From Datnioides undecimradiatus (taxonomy: Eukaryota; Chordata; Actinopteri; Lobotiformes; Datnioididae), in NCBI GenBank assembly GCA_008933995.1, contig WARS01000036.1, positions 19,143,285 through 19,207,284 on the forward strand: a stretch of 64,000 nucleotides of DNA, in the 5' to 3' direction. Below are positions 11,436 through 23,900 of this stretch, in pieces (within the stretch, counting starts at the first letter, position 1; each line of letters opens with the position of its first letter). The translations under genes were made by a program, and so were the position numbers. Under the pieces are notes generated by a model that was not told the DNA's origin, made no database searches, and worked only from the letters and a program-made list of their open reading frames with translations.

Positions 11436-12175
11436 GAGACTACAACTGATGATTTATTTAATTTGATCCGTTAACCTTTTGACTTATTTTTTAATGATTG
11501 CCGTCAAAAATACTAAAAATCACAAGCTGAAAGCTGAAAGATATTCTACATAAAATGATTTTAACTCTCATTAATCATTTTACTCAGTGAATGACTTAAA
11601 TGAATGGACAGGATCATTCACCGAGGCTTCGTCTGATGCACCAAAAGAAAGTCTCTGCTACATTTTGACGAACTAATTACATATTTTTCATATTTTATTG
11701 ATTCTGTCCGACCCTTCTGTATTTATATAGTTAAATATATAACATACATTGCGTCTTAAAGTACTGGAATGAGCTGACTTAACAGCCGCCGTGCCTGGAA
11801 TGTAAAATCCTGACAGTCTTTTAGCTTCATGCATGTAATTACTACGTGCAAATGAAAGCTCGTTTAACAGGCGTCTCATTTTCTAATGAAATATTAAGAA
11901 CATCATGCAATTTTCAGCTGTCTCTTATAGTTTTTGATGTTAGCATTAGCTTATGCTACCTAGCAACCTCAGTTCTCACCTCTGCATAAGGCTAGCGGTT
12001 TAAGGCTACATTAGCTGCTAGTTGGTTTGTGCTGCATCAGTTTAGATTCCTGTCCATTGTGAGTCAAAGGAGTGCGACGCTAAATCAGTGGCGTACTCTT
12101 TGAAGCCAAACAGAGAAGTGTGCGCTGAGCGTGCACTATTTTTGTCTCACCCTGTTTCTCTGTCTGTCTCCCAAG

Positions 12176-12254
12176 GTGGCGAACGTGGATCCGGGCTGAG
12201 CAGACAATCTGGAAGCTTTCAGAGACATTGAACTACCCCAGTGCCTCATGTTGA
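12176..12254 (+). other. Possible alternative last exon of slc35f5
   Basis: A good acceptor (a pyrimidine-rich run ending tgtctcccaag, 12160-12175) is followed by a frame that, joined to the exon ending at 9145 (two bases of a codon), reads RWRTWIRAEQTIWKLSETLN then YPSASC and a stop at 12252-12254. The phase fits without adjustment and the codons look coding-like. It could equally be a chance frame in 3' UTR or intergenic DNA; I know of no matching isoform in other species. Confidence 0.25.
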
Positions 12255-14060
12255 ATCTATTTATTTTCTACAGTGTTGAGACGCCTCGTCCATTTCTCCA
12301 AGCTCGTTTTTTTTTTATTTTCACTTCAATCATCGCAGACTGACTTTCAGTTTTTACTTTTTTTCTGCATAAATAGAAACGTCATGGTGCTCAACGTGCT
12401 GGACATTATTCAGTGACTACACCAGTGTCATGTGACCAAATGAAACGGTACATGTTGAACTTGATCCCAACACTAACAGAGGCAGAGTGTCTGAGTGTGT
12501 TTCTTGAGGTATTTTAAATCAGAGAGTTCAGAGTTCACATTTCCTTTCCCGGACGGACATGGTTTCGTCGGTCCACAGGCCTTTTCATGAAGCCTTTGCT
12601 GCTTGTTTGTGAGCGTGTATGTGAAGCGGACACGGTGCGTTTCTCACAAATGACCATCTGTCGGATAAGTTGGTTTTGGAGCGTCGCTGTCTTCGACGGA
12701 GCAAGCCCTTCTTTTCCATAAACGCAGCCCCCCTTGAGTTTAATACCACACTGCAGCGCCGTCACCATGTTCAACATCTGGATCTGTGGTGCCACCTGGC
12801 TCGTCTTACCAGCCTTGGCAGCTCTGGTAATGACTGAGTGACCTCTATGGACCTACAGTATAGGGGTCTACAGACCTCCAGGTGAACACATTTTAACCAG
12901 CAAACAATATCACGCCGCCGCTGAACAAGGAAGTGTGTTGCATCACCTTCTTTTCTTGTTCCCCGCTGCTCCTCTGACGGCGCCGCATCACGGACACAAA
13001 CTGTGACAGAGCTGTAACCTCTGCGTTTGAACAGGAACTGAACGACAGCCTTCCGCTTATAAGCTACAAAACGCCTTGCTGCAATAACGGTCGTCCGCTT
13101 GAACGAACGGTTTCCCTTTTCAAAGCGAGTGTAAATACTGTACACAGCGACACATTAACGGAGTATTGATGTTTTGTTTGTGACATCCGTATGACCACTA
13201 CAGATTCCTGATGTGAGATTATCGTTTTCTATGTTATGTAAGGATTACTGCCAAATTCTCTTTTACTTACTACAACCGTTTCGAACTCGATGTATATGAT
13301 CCTTTTACTTTTTCTCAATCAGACAAAAAAAGATTTATTTACGGTGTTTTATGATTTCATGTGATGAGAAAAGGGCATCTCTTCATGCAAACACTACATT
13401 TGAAGGAGCAGTGTCAACGTTATTCCACTCGGCCTGTTAAATAACAGGTGTGTGCACATCTTTATGGAGTGTCTCGAGCGCACTCGCCATTTATGGGACG
13501 TATGTGGAGTGGAGGAAGGTGAGGGTAAATGAACAGGTTGAGCACTTTAAGTGACAGATATTAACTTTTGTTCAGAATTGCCAATCAGTCCATCTCCTGT
13601 CACGATCTCATGAGTGAAAGCTTTTTTTTTAGGATGATTAGTTTGTCATTTTTCATATGTTCTCGTTAAATTTCAGAAGAATATTTGTTTTTCCACCTTT
13701 TATCAGTGGTGCTTGTGGAATCTGATTTTTATATGATTATCCTTTTTTTCTTTCTCAGGTTCTTTGTCTTGTTTTTCACATCTGAACCATTTCTTTGTCT
13801 TTTAAGTGTCATTAATAATGAAGTTATGAGATCTTTAAAGAAGGCCTGGAAGAAGACTGTAACAGTAACTTCCCTTATATCAACCTCAGCTCCTGAACTA
13901 TCTTTTTATTTCGCCAGTCTGTTTTCATACTTACAATGCACTATTAAAATATATGTTTTTAAAATCTCTGTGTTAAATAGCAAATGTACATTCTTCCTTT
14001 TAGATTTGATTTGCACGTATTTACTCTCATCTCGTCTGTTTTGCTACATGCTAGCACCAC
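12255..14060. other. Intergenic, AT-rich, no gene seen
   Basis: T-rich stretches (12300-12370, 13300-13340, 13620-13760), no splice-consistent coding sequence, no recognised repeat. It could hold the 3' UTR belonging to the possible alternative exon at 12176. Confidence 0.4.
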
Positions 14061-14089
14061 CAGCAGCTAGCAGTTAGCAAGAAAACATC

Positions 14090-14425
14090 TTGGCACATGA
14101 TTGTGCACAAACATGCAGGATCAATCCCGACCTACCCATTAGTGCCACCAGCAGGTCAAACCTTTCATTCCAAGATCTGCATGATTGATACCTGCAGAGG
14201 TATCGACCTCAGTGTTAGCATGCTAACAAGCTAAACACCTGGGTAAACGTGATATACAGCTGCATGCTTCAAGAGACTTTGCTGGACACATTTGGGTAAA
14301 TGTACTTTCGAGATATTAGCATGCAGTTGTCAGTGTTAGCATGTTAGCATGTAACGCGAAGCACTGTTGTACCTGAGTGCAGCCTCATAGAGCAGCTAGC
14401 TTAGCCGTAGCATCTTTGGCTGTGT
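14090..14425. repeat. Teleost interspersed repeat, 'agcatgctaac' family
   Basis: Contains gtgccaccagcaggtcaaa, agcatgctaacaagctaaac, gtgttagcatgttagcat, and a tail like cctgagtgcagcctcatagagcagctagc. This order is familiar to me from interspersed repeats scattered through percomorph fish introns. No coding capacity. Family name not assigned. Confidence 0.6.
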
Positions 14426-16910
14426 GTAAAAATCATTCTTTCTGCATGTATTTACTTTTTCTTCAAACTGAAGACACACTAATCATTTTGCACCAGCGTT
14501 GCAAGCTGCCGGGGGCTTTTTCTTTCCATTGTGACACCTTTACGGCACTAAATGATGGATGCATTTACACGTTACGAATGCAAACACTCAAACAAAATGG
14601 CAGACACTAAGTGCAGAGTGCTACGCCGTAAACAGGGAGCGATTGTGGACATTTTTCTGTCTGAAATTGTCGTTTAAAACTTGAAATTTTGTCTCATTGT
14701 AAGACAAACTGTATTTGATCATAGTTTTCTATCATGCTACAAAAAGATAAGAAAAGTGTTCACGCAGAGAAGAGCTTGCAACGCTATCCAATTACAGATT
14801 GTGCTCAAAGAAGCAGCGTATTCACACACATTTACCTCCTCGGGGCCATTCGTCTTGCATTTGCCCAAGTCACACAAAAGCCCCTGCATTTTATTTAGAG
14901 ATTTGTTCAAAAAGGATGGACAAAACCTTCTCTTTCATAATATTGTATGAAAACATTACTCGCTTCGCTAAAGACGGCTTTTATATTCCTTTCAGCGAAT
15001 AGTGCTGCATGATGGCTATGTATTCAGATAACATAGGCCCAAAAAGAAGTCTTAGAAAACACCAGTTGTGCTGCGGATTGCCTGCAAACATTGCGTGTTT
15101 TGCAGCCATGTGCGTCGTGAAATTTGGGCACAGTCTCGTGGCCTAAACGTGTAGTAAAACCTGCCGTTACATAAAGCAGGAGACATTTTAGCTCTCATAT
15201 GCTGCAGAGTATATTTTCCTGAGGCACAGTTTGTCCCTGTTATTCCGCAGAAATGCAACAGCCAGCTCTGCAGAGGCTAAAGGTTGTCCTTATCACGCCA
15301 ATGCACGACCGGTTTTGTAATGTCAATAATTGGGCATTAGTTAAGCTCTCCTCTTGTTTGTCAACCATCTTCTGTTAGCTCATTTGCTTTAACATTTAAC
15401 AGCTGTGAATGATTTTGCAATTCTGCACGTGATGTGTTTATCTCAAAGTCACAAAGACAATTTCATGCAATCTTACACATGAGCACCTCATTACCGAGGT
15501 ATAAGAAATGTATCGTGTGCTGTTAACGCGCACACACTCGAAGGCATCATTCAAATGGGATCTGAGCCATAGATTAAGAGGCTTCGGCGTCACACGGAGC
15601 AATCAACCTTGATTTTACTCTCCTCACTTTTGACAGTTAACATCTGGCTGACGGTGCGACGCCATGCAGAGCACGATGGTTTAATTGACGGTGCTGACAA
15701 TATTCAATCACAGCGAGAGGGCACTCAGAGCTTTTATCTAATCAGGATCAACACGCAGACGTCGCTTCGGCTTTGTCTGTCAAAGCAGTGGCAGCTATGT
15801 GTCTGCTGAAGTCTTTCCCTTTCTAAGAGTTGCAAATTGAAGTTTTAAGGGATTAATGTTCTCGGAGTTTAAAGAAAAGATCTAACACCAGCCTCTTAAG
15901 AGCCTCCAGACGCACACACCCTGCTGTTATCACCCAATCTTAAGTCTGTTTCTGCAGGAGTTCAAGTTGCATTTTCTTAATATGAGCACTATCTCTGTCC
16001 GGCCTGCTGATATGAACTCAGCAGAAAATATGTTCACCTCACCTACGCAGGCCTGGACTCTCTCAGCCTGGTTCCTGTTTGAACTTTTCAACTTCCCTGC
16101 AAAAAAAAACCCCAACCCTACCATATCCACGCTTCCTAAAAAGTTTCTCTCTCTTGTCTCCAAGTGTTATTTTCTCAGCTACGTTTAAGGTCGCTTTCAC
16201 TTTCACCTGCTTTATCTTTACTGTTATCTCCAAATCAAACTTTTAGATGGTCTGTCTCACCCAGTTTGATTTATTCGGTGGAAAATCAAGGTTGTTTTTA
16301 GTTTTTCTTTCCGAGTCCTTGAGTTTGTGTGTATTTAACTTCATGTCTAATCACAACTTTGGCTCGCAGTGAAACAAAGGGAGCCACTCTGGCGCTCATG
16401 ATAAGAAATAAAACTACAGGGCTCACGCTGCCTGTCGTCGTGTTTAATGTTTAACTGCCCTGCCCTCGTAGGTGGGAGGAGGAAATCTGTGTGAGTCAAG
16501 TGTTGGCTAACACTTTGGCAGTCAGACTGAGGTGAAACCTCCTGGAAGTGGGCTCGGATCTAAGGGGCCTCTCTGGGAATCCCAGATGATCGTCAGCAAT
16601 GGGAGGAGTTGGACCAGGCTTTGGACCACACACCGGATGTTTCAGGATGAGATGCTGAATATTTAAGATATGAGAGTTCTTGTTTCTTCCTTCTGTGGTT
16701 TGTCCTGAGATGATACACCTGCTGTGATTTCCAACCCACTGGAATACTCTATTTAATGAGTGAGAGGTTTTTCCAAAGTCTTCAGTGTACGTTGCTCTCT
16801 TGGAAAACTGCTCACCTCTGGATCTTGGCTGTAATCAGAGGGACAGCGCCCAGCGGAGCTGATAAGCTGAAGTCGATACTTGGAGAATCTGAACTCACCA
16901 CACCACAAGC
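14426..16910. other. Intergenic region and gpr39 5' flank
   Basis: No coding exon recognised. The last 300 bases before 16911 should contain the gpr39 5' UTR and promoter, but I see no convincing TATA box or CpG island, so no transcription start can be placed. Confidence 0.4.
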
Positions 16911-17694
16911 ATGAGTGAGGAAATGGAGATATCAGAGGAGAAGGACTGGAGTGAGCTTGAACCGAACTACCCCGTCAAAATCTTCCTGACCGTGTTATAC
17001 AGCCTCATCCTGGTGACGGGCATTGTGGGTAATTCAGTCACTATCAGGGTGACACAAGTGCTGAAGCGTAATGGCTACCTGCAGAAGAACGTGACCGACC
17101 ACATGGTTAGCCTGGCGTGCTCCGACCTGTTGGTGCTTCTCATCGGGATGCCAGTAGAACTCTACAGTGCCATCTGGTTCCCGTTCACATCGGCATCAGG
17201 CAACGTTTCCTGTAAGATCTACAACTTCCTGTTCGAGGCCTGCAGCTATGCCACCATCCTCAACGTGGCCACGCTTAGCTTTGAGCGCTACGTGGCTATC
17301 TGCCACCCGTTTCGCTTCAAAGCCCTTGGCAGCAAACGCACCTCTGCACTCATCACCTTTGCCTGGCTGGTGTCGGTACTCGTGGCCCTGCCGTTGCTGA
17401 TCGCCACGGGAACGCAGGGGCACATCCCATTCCGTGCAGATACGCCCGTCCAGAATCTGACTTTCTGTACAAATCTGAGGGAGCGCTGGGTGATGTACAG
17501 GAGCAGCATCTTCGTGGCTTTCATCATCTACATCATCGTGTTGATCTGCGTGTTCTTCATGTGCCGGGCCATGATCCTCGTCCTTCAGAAACCTCTGGGA
17601 TCCGTGGACAGCGGCCTTAACGGAACCCAAAGAACCGCCAAGCACGAAAGTTCAAAGGTCAAGACAGCCAGGAAGCAGACCATCATTTTCCTTG
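16911..17694 (+). CDS. gpr39: gpr39 exon 1 (TM1 to TM5 and start of TM6)
   Basis: Encodes residues 1-261 plus one base of Gly262. The ATG at 16911 is chosen because it gives a short acidic extracellular N-terminus (MSEEMEISEEKDWSELEPNY) directly before TM1, as in family members; ATG 16923 is a less likely alternative. The donor is gtaggt at 17695. GC-rich at third positions compared with its flanks. Confidence 0.95.
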
Positions 17695-17861
17695 GTAGGT
17701 TGTTGGTTTACTATCACCTTATTATAACAGCTTGTTCCACCAACTGTTGCGTCTATATGGTCTGAGTTTTAATACCTTTAGGGATCAAGGTGTCCACATA
17801 AGACAGGAAGTCTCTGAAAAGTGTTAAGAGGATTGTTATTTTTGGCCCCACAGCAGACGGC

Positions 17862-17907
<46 letters not shown>

Positions 17908-20900
17908 AGTCTGATGCTGTTATATTAGCTCAGGTTGTTCGGACGTGTCTTATAGCCTCTTCATCAGTTTACACCAGCAGTTATGACACCGGCTTGACTT
18001 TTTGCCACAAGTGGAAGGAAGAAAGGCGAGTCCAGGCTCATTTCCAGTGTTATGACCGTTCAAATGATTGATTTCACTCACTTGGACGGACATGCAGCTT
18101 TTGTTTAGGGCGTGCTCTTAAACGGAGAGAAACAGCGCAGATAAACTATCTTGTGATAGTAACTTTTTGCTTGTTTTAAGACTGTTTGCGATTGCGAGAT
18201 TATACCCCCGGAGGCATGTTCAGCCCTCCTGACACGAGTTTGTTAAGATGGCTGCTCTTTACAATGTCAAAGGGCTCCAATGTCCATGCTTTACCACAGT
18301 AAACCACAAAACATAGTCCCAACAAAGCCAGAGAAACCACATCAAAGACCTCACAGAGAGGGACTCTCCCTCCAGGTGTGCAATGAATGCCAATACTCTG
18401 CCAAGTCAGATAAAATTTGAATAACAGAATATGCAGAATAAACAGAGCGCGAGCACTCAGGTGGACATCAGCGCCGTCTCAGTCCGGTGGACATCGGCAA
18501 GCACCGGACATGAGAAGAAAGAAGAATGAGGGACTCAGAGATGTTAACAGGCGCTGACGTGCCACACTCCAGACGCGCTGAAATGAAAAGAGATAGGAGA
18601 CGCGCCAAAACATGCGGCGGACAAACTCCCAAAGTCCCTTAGTCATACAGCAGAGCGGTCACAGAGAGCGGCCACATGAATAAACAGTAACGCTGACAAG
18701 AAGCAGGAGAGACACCGGAGGAGGAAGCTGGTCACCACCAACTCGCTGTTATTCCATGTGTAATCCACAAATCAGTGCCTTAGTAAAGGATTAAGAGAGG
18801 GAATTTCCTGTTTACAGCGATATATACAACCTTTAAAGCTGCATAAACCAGTATTTTTTATGCTAATGAATCAATATCATGTGAAAGAAGTGTCCTGCAG
18901 TGACAAACTCACAGTGAATCATCATCTGAAGCTCTTTGAAGCATTTTTACCATCTTTAAGCTCATTGGTTTCTCACTTTAAACGAAACTCTCTTATTTAA
19001 CCTTGAACTTTCCTGTTTTGGTTCACTCCCAACAGCAGGCGGCAGTTGGTGGACCCACTGTTTGCTACCTGTCCAGAACCAAATCACAAACAGATCACAT
19101 TACCAACAAAGCTAAAGGAGCTATTAGCAGCTATAGAGCCAGATGGAGTTGTTTGGACACTGAAAACAAGGTGGTCAAACATGCAACTGCGGATGAATGC
19201 TAACGGTGCTTTATCTGTGACGTGTAAACAGAAAGTTGTTTGTTAGCATGTTCAGTATAACAGCTTTGTGCAGCTTGTTCTGCTGCCACCAAGTGACCGC
19301 GCTAACATTGTGATTCAGTGTGAAAGTGGCTCTTAAACTTTAAGTAGTTACACAAACACTACCAACTTTTGATGCTACTGTCTCCGAGCTGCTGTCGTCT
19401 GCTCGGGAGCTGCAGTTGCTCCTCCCTTTCAACTCTGGAGAACCAATCCTGGCTGGTTTATGTAAAACACTTCACTACCAGAGCTCCATCGTATGAATGT
19501 CTCACCAGACACCAGATTTAGTACTTCAGACATTGATCTAGCCGCCGTAGGCTTCATTAGTATGTTGCTAAATCCTTTAGTTGCAATGTAACTGAGTAAA
19601 AATCCTGCTCTGTGGCTTTGAGGGCATTTATAAATCTGCCTTTCTCACTGCAGATCGTTATTATTATTGTCTTTTCTTGAAAAAAAGAAATGCAGCGTGC
19701 TGAGAAAATGCTCTGCTGCCTGCGGCTGCGTGATGCCTGTCATCTCCATCCCAGCTGCCCCCTGCGCCTGATGACTACACACCACCACGATTGGTGGGCG
19801 CTCGGCTGTGAGCGTGGCGCGCAGAGGTCCGCTCCACAGGAGGGCGCAGGCGAAGAGGATCTGGCGTGAATTGGAAGCATGTTTAGTGAGAGCGGCACGT
19901 AACAGGCATGTTCTCCTGTTTTGGTACAGCGCTGCTGGCTTCTCTGAGCAGATGATTGCGATTTTGATATAAAATATGTGATTATCAGCTATTTTCACTT
20001 AACCCAAGGCTTCCATTGGTGTGTTTCTACTCCGGAAATAAGCATTAGTCAGTCTGTTTGGATACAGTCACGTCCTGATGGGCCAGTCTGACGCTTAGCG
20101 TGTGCCAAACACAACCTTGAATCACAGCATTGGAATTCATTGTGTACCTTTGCAGCACAATCTCACACCTTCAGGTTATTGATTTTATAACCGCGGCTGG
20201 TTGCTGATGGAGTTTCAGGGTCAATGAAACACTTGTTTGTGGTTGTTTGCGTTCCGTGTTGTGTGTGGAGCTTCGATCTACAAATAACTTTTCATGGTGG
20301 TGGACTTCGCCTGATAACAGACAGAGTTGTCAGCTCGTTACTCTCAGTCTAACCGATTTCTGCGGAGGAGCAAGGTTCAATTTTCCCAAAACCGTCACAC
20401 TGAACGCAACATCGTGTTACATCGACGCTGATGCGTAGCCATGGCAACAACCTGACAACAGCCTGACTAATCATTAGTCACCCGTCACTAGTGCTCATTG
20501 GATCGATTGCTTCATCTTCAACCGGGAAACAGGCAGATTATGCATGTTTACGTGTTGAAACATAATGAATCTGGACTACAGATACGTGTGAAATGAAGGA
20601 CAATAGCCTCTGCAAATGTGCTAATTGTAAGCATCACACTTTACACAGACGCCACAAATAAACCTTTACATTAAGTGTGACTAAAACAGCCCATGGATGT
20701 CACCTCTTTGATATCCATCAAGGTCAAACGTCCATAAATCTGCTCGGAAATCACAGTAAAATGACGTTCCTTACAGCAGAACACCTGAGAACCATCACCT
20801 TTTTATGTTTTCTAGCTAATCGCTAATTAAACTTCACTGCAAGTGGTTTGTGTTGTTAAACTTTAAACATGTGACAGTGACACAAGAACACACAACTGAA

Positions 20901-23900
20901 CAGCAATGACAAGACACCACACTGAGCGGGCACACTGGACACAGGCTACAGCACACACAAAACTACCACAGAGACACAAAAACAACTGCACAGACATGAA
21001 AGTGTCACAGAGAGATACAAAACTACCACAAAACACACACGGCTACCGTATAGAAATGCACAAGATTAAAAAAACACCACAGAAAGACACAAAACTAAGA
21101 CAAAAAGACATGAAGCTTCCACAAAGAGACACAAACTGCTGCACAACGACCACAAGGAGACAAGAAACGACTACGAAGAGACTCAAAGCTGTGACACAGA
21201 GTACGCTAAAGCACCACAAACACACATTAAACAACAACATAATAACACAAAAGCACTAAAAAGATGTAGACAACAATCAGTCCATGCTTTTATTCCTAAA
21301 CAGCGACACTAAACTGATCTCAGACCTTCCTTCAAATAAAGTTTAAAGCTCTAAAAGTTGTTTTTCTCCAGTATAAAAATCTAAAGTGTGCGTCTTTTAC
21401 ACTGTCGAGGAGTTAAAGCTGTGACTAAACTAAGCTTCAGTCCTCGGGACGGCCACGTATCAGCCGCACTGTGATGCGCTCAACCCGCCTCCTGCAGAAG
21501 AAGAGCGAGTGACGGACACATCCCGACTTCCTGTTTACTCCTTTCCTGTCTATCTTTTAACATAACACAAACATATGTCCTCAAACATAACACAGTAATA
21601 ACGGTTGTCTGTTGTTTCCGAACATCATTTCCCACGTATGCATCCAGCTGTGCTCCGATTCAATTACCAGCCGGTCGTCATCGGCCCAATTATGTATTTG
21701 GTTTCGCACGATGTGTGAATCAAATGGCGTTTCTGTGCTCTGATGCCCTCGGATACAAGGCGAAGGAGCGGGGTCAGCTGCATTACAACCAATGCGTAAA
21801 AAGGGGTTTTAGCCATTAGTCACAATCCCTGCGCGGCGTAATTGCCTGATAGAGCGTAATTGTTTCTGTCCTGCTGCACTGGATGTAATTCTGCTTACGC
21901 ATATTCACAGGTGTTAACCGATGAGGATGGTGATGATGATGACTGTGATGGTCGTGATGGAAATGAGGAGGCGGGGGGCGGTGGAGACGGCGACGGTGAT
22001 GTGACGATTGGCAGGAGGAGGAGAGGGAGAGAGAGGGTGACAACGATGATGGTGCTAATGAGTGTTCTGGCATGACTGGGGGGTTTTAGTGTCTTTCAGC
22101 TCGTTGTTTTGGTTGTACTGTTCCGGTTCAGTGTCGTGGCTCTAGCCCAGCACGCTTTTGATTATTAAGTCGTTCAATTAGATGCAAAATTTCACTTTCA
22201 CTCGTTTTCCAGGTGATGTTTTGGTTTAACCGATTTTACACAGATGTGATGAAAAGAGCTTTTTATAAAGACAGTGCAGTTTATTTATTTTGTAAATTGG
22301 AGAATGCAACTCGATGAAGAACAGGTAACTTCTGTGCGTCCTTACTTCCTTTTTAGGAAGTCCTTGAAATCAAACCAGGTCTGGAAAGCTGCATCATTAC
22401 CCCGATCATGGGTCGGTCTACTTCCTGGAGTATCAAGCCCAGGAATAAATAAAAAGCCTCTTTGCTGTGTCTATGTTATATTCATTGCTGCTTTTAGGTC
22501 AGTTTATTGGATGGTTTCAGCCTTCAGTGATACTACAACAACATTTATCAACAGATATGAGGCTGGTTTTCAGCAGATGATCCTTTATTAGCATTAAACT
22601 TTGCCGAAGGGTGGAGACTGATGCTTCAGGGAGAGTAGGGAGTGGAAGTGCGAGACTAAAACCCGGCGGCCTGCACTGATTTTTCATGCGGCGACGTGTA
22701 ATGTGTCGTGAGAGTCGTTTATGCAAACAGTTTGGTTGTACTTTACCTCAGCAGAAATGTGTGGGACGCTCAGAGCTCACACACACACACACACACACAC
22801 ACACAGTCCATCTCCAAACCCCCTTCGCTCAAGGTTTATTGCTCCACTTGTAACCAGCAGACCAGAATATTGAATGTATAAATATTGATGAGGACAGACG
22901 CAGAGTGGACTGTGTGTCTCTGTACAGACGATGCTGGGATTATTATACCTTTATTTAGCCCCCACCACCTAAAAAGCAATTGTAAAATAATGAAGACACT
23001 TTTAATTTTAACTGAAAAAACAAGATTTACATGGTGAAAATATTATTTTTCTACACACACATGCACCAAAACTATGGGAATGCAGTGAAGTCTGTATACT
23101 CAATTGCTTAATTACAAATTCAAGTTAATTGCACTTTGCTTGAGGCAACTCAGAGGCAAATATAATAGTTTTTGCCCCACTATGTTACTAAGTTACTTTT
23201 CAGATGACCCATCCTGTGCAGTTTTAAAACAGAAATTCTTTATCAATATTCATTCCCTTTATTCTTACTCTTTACTAACGTTTTGTGTTTGTTCGGTTAT
23301 TTCCTGTTTTATTTTGAAGACTTTTGGACTCTTTGTGTTCAGATTCATCCAGCTACTCATCAGCCCCTGTGTCACTGAACAGCACCCGCTCTCCCTCAGA
23401 CTCCAGAGCTGCATTTGGGTCCAGCCTCTTGTGTTTTCCTCTTACTTGTTGTGCTACATTGTCACAAAAGCTGAAAATAAGGCTGTTTTCGTGATCAGTG
23501 GAACAAACACGTGCTGATCTTATAGAATATGATGCACTGCTGTAGATTAAACTACCAGTAAGTATAAAAAGTGGTGAAAAAGCAGCAAAATGCAACTTAG
23601 AAATGAATGCAGCTGTGTTTTTTTATCCAGAAATGATCAAATATAACAATAAAACATCGAAGGCGATCATTTCACTGCGGAATGAGTATTTTTAATTTGT
23701 TACTCTTGCTGATTAAATACTCAGGACGTACCTGAATGCAGCATTTAGACTTGCAGAAGAGCGTTTCCCCCAGTTTGGTCTCACGTCTGAGCGAGATCTG
23801 AACCCCGCCGCTCATTAGCCCGGCCGTATTTTATTCACCTCACGTTTGCATCACCGCGTCCATCGCAACCACTTCAGAACTCATAACAAGTCAGTGCTCA

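Noticed and set aside
17196..17645. Minus-strand frames of 149 and 79 codons
   Set aside because: Antisense shadows of gpr39 exon 1, a known effect of GC-rich coding sequence.
21816..22075. His-rich minus and Asp/Gly-rich plus frames
   Set aside because: Caused by GATGAT-type simple sequence; no homology or splice context.
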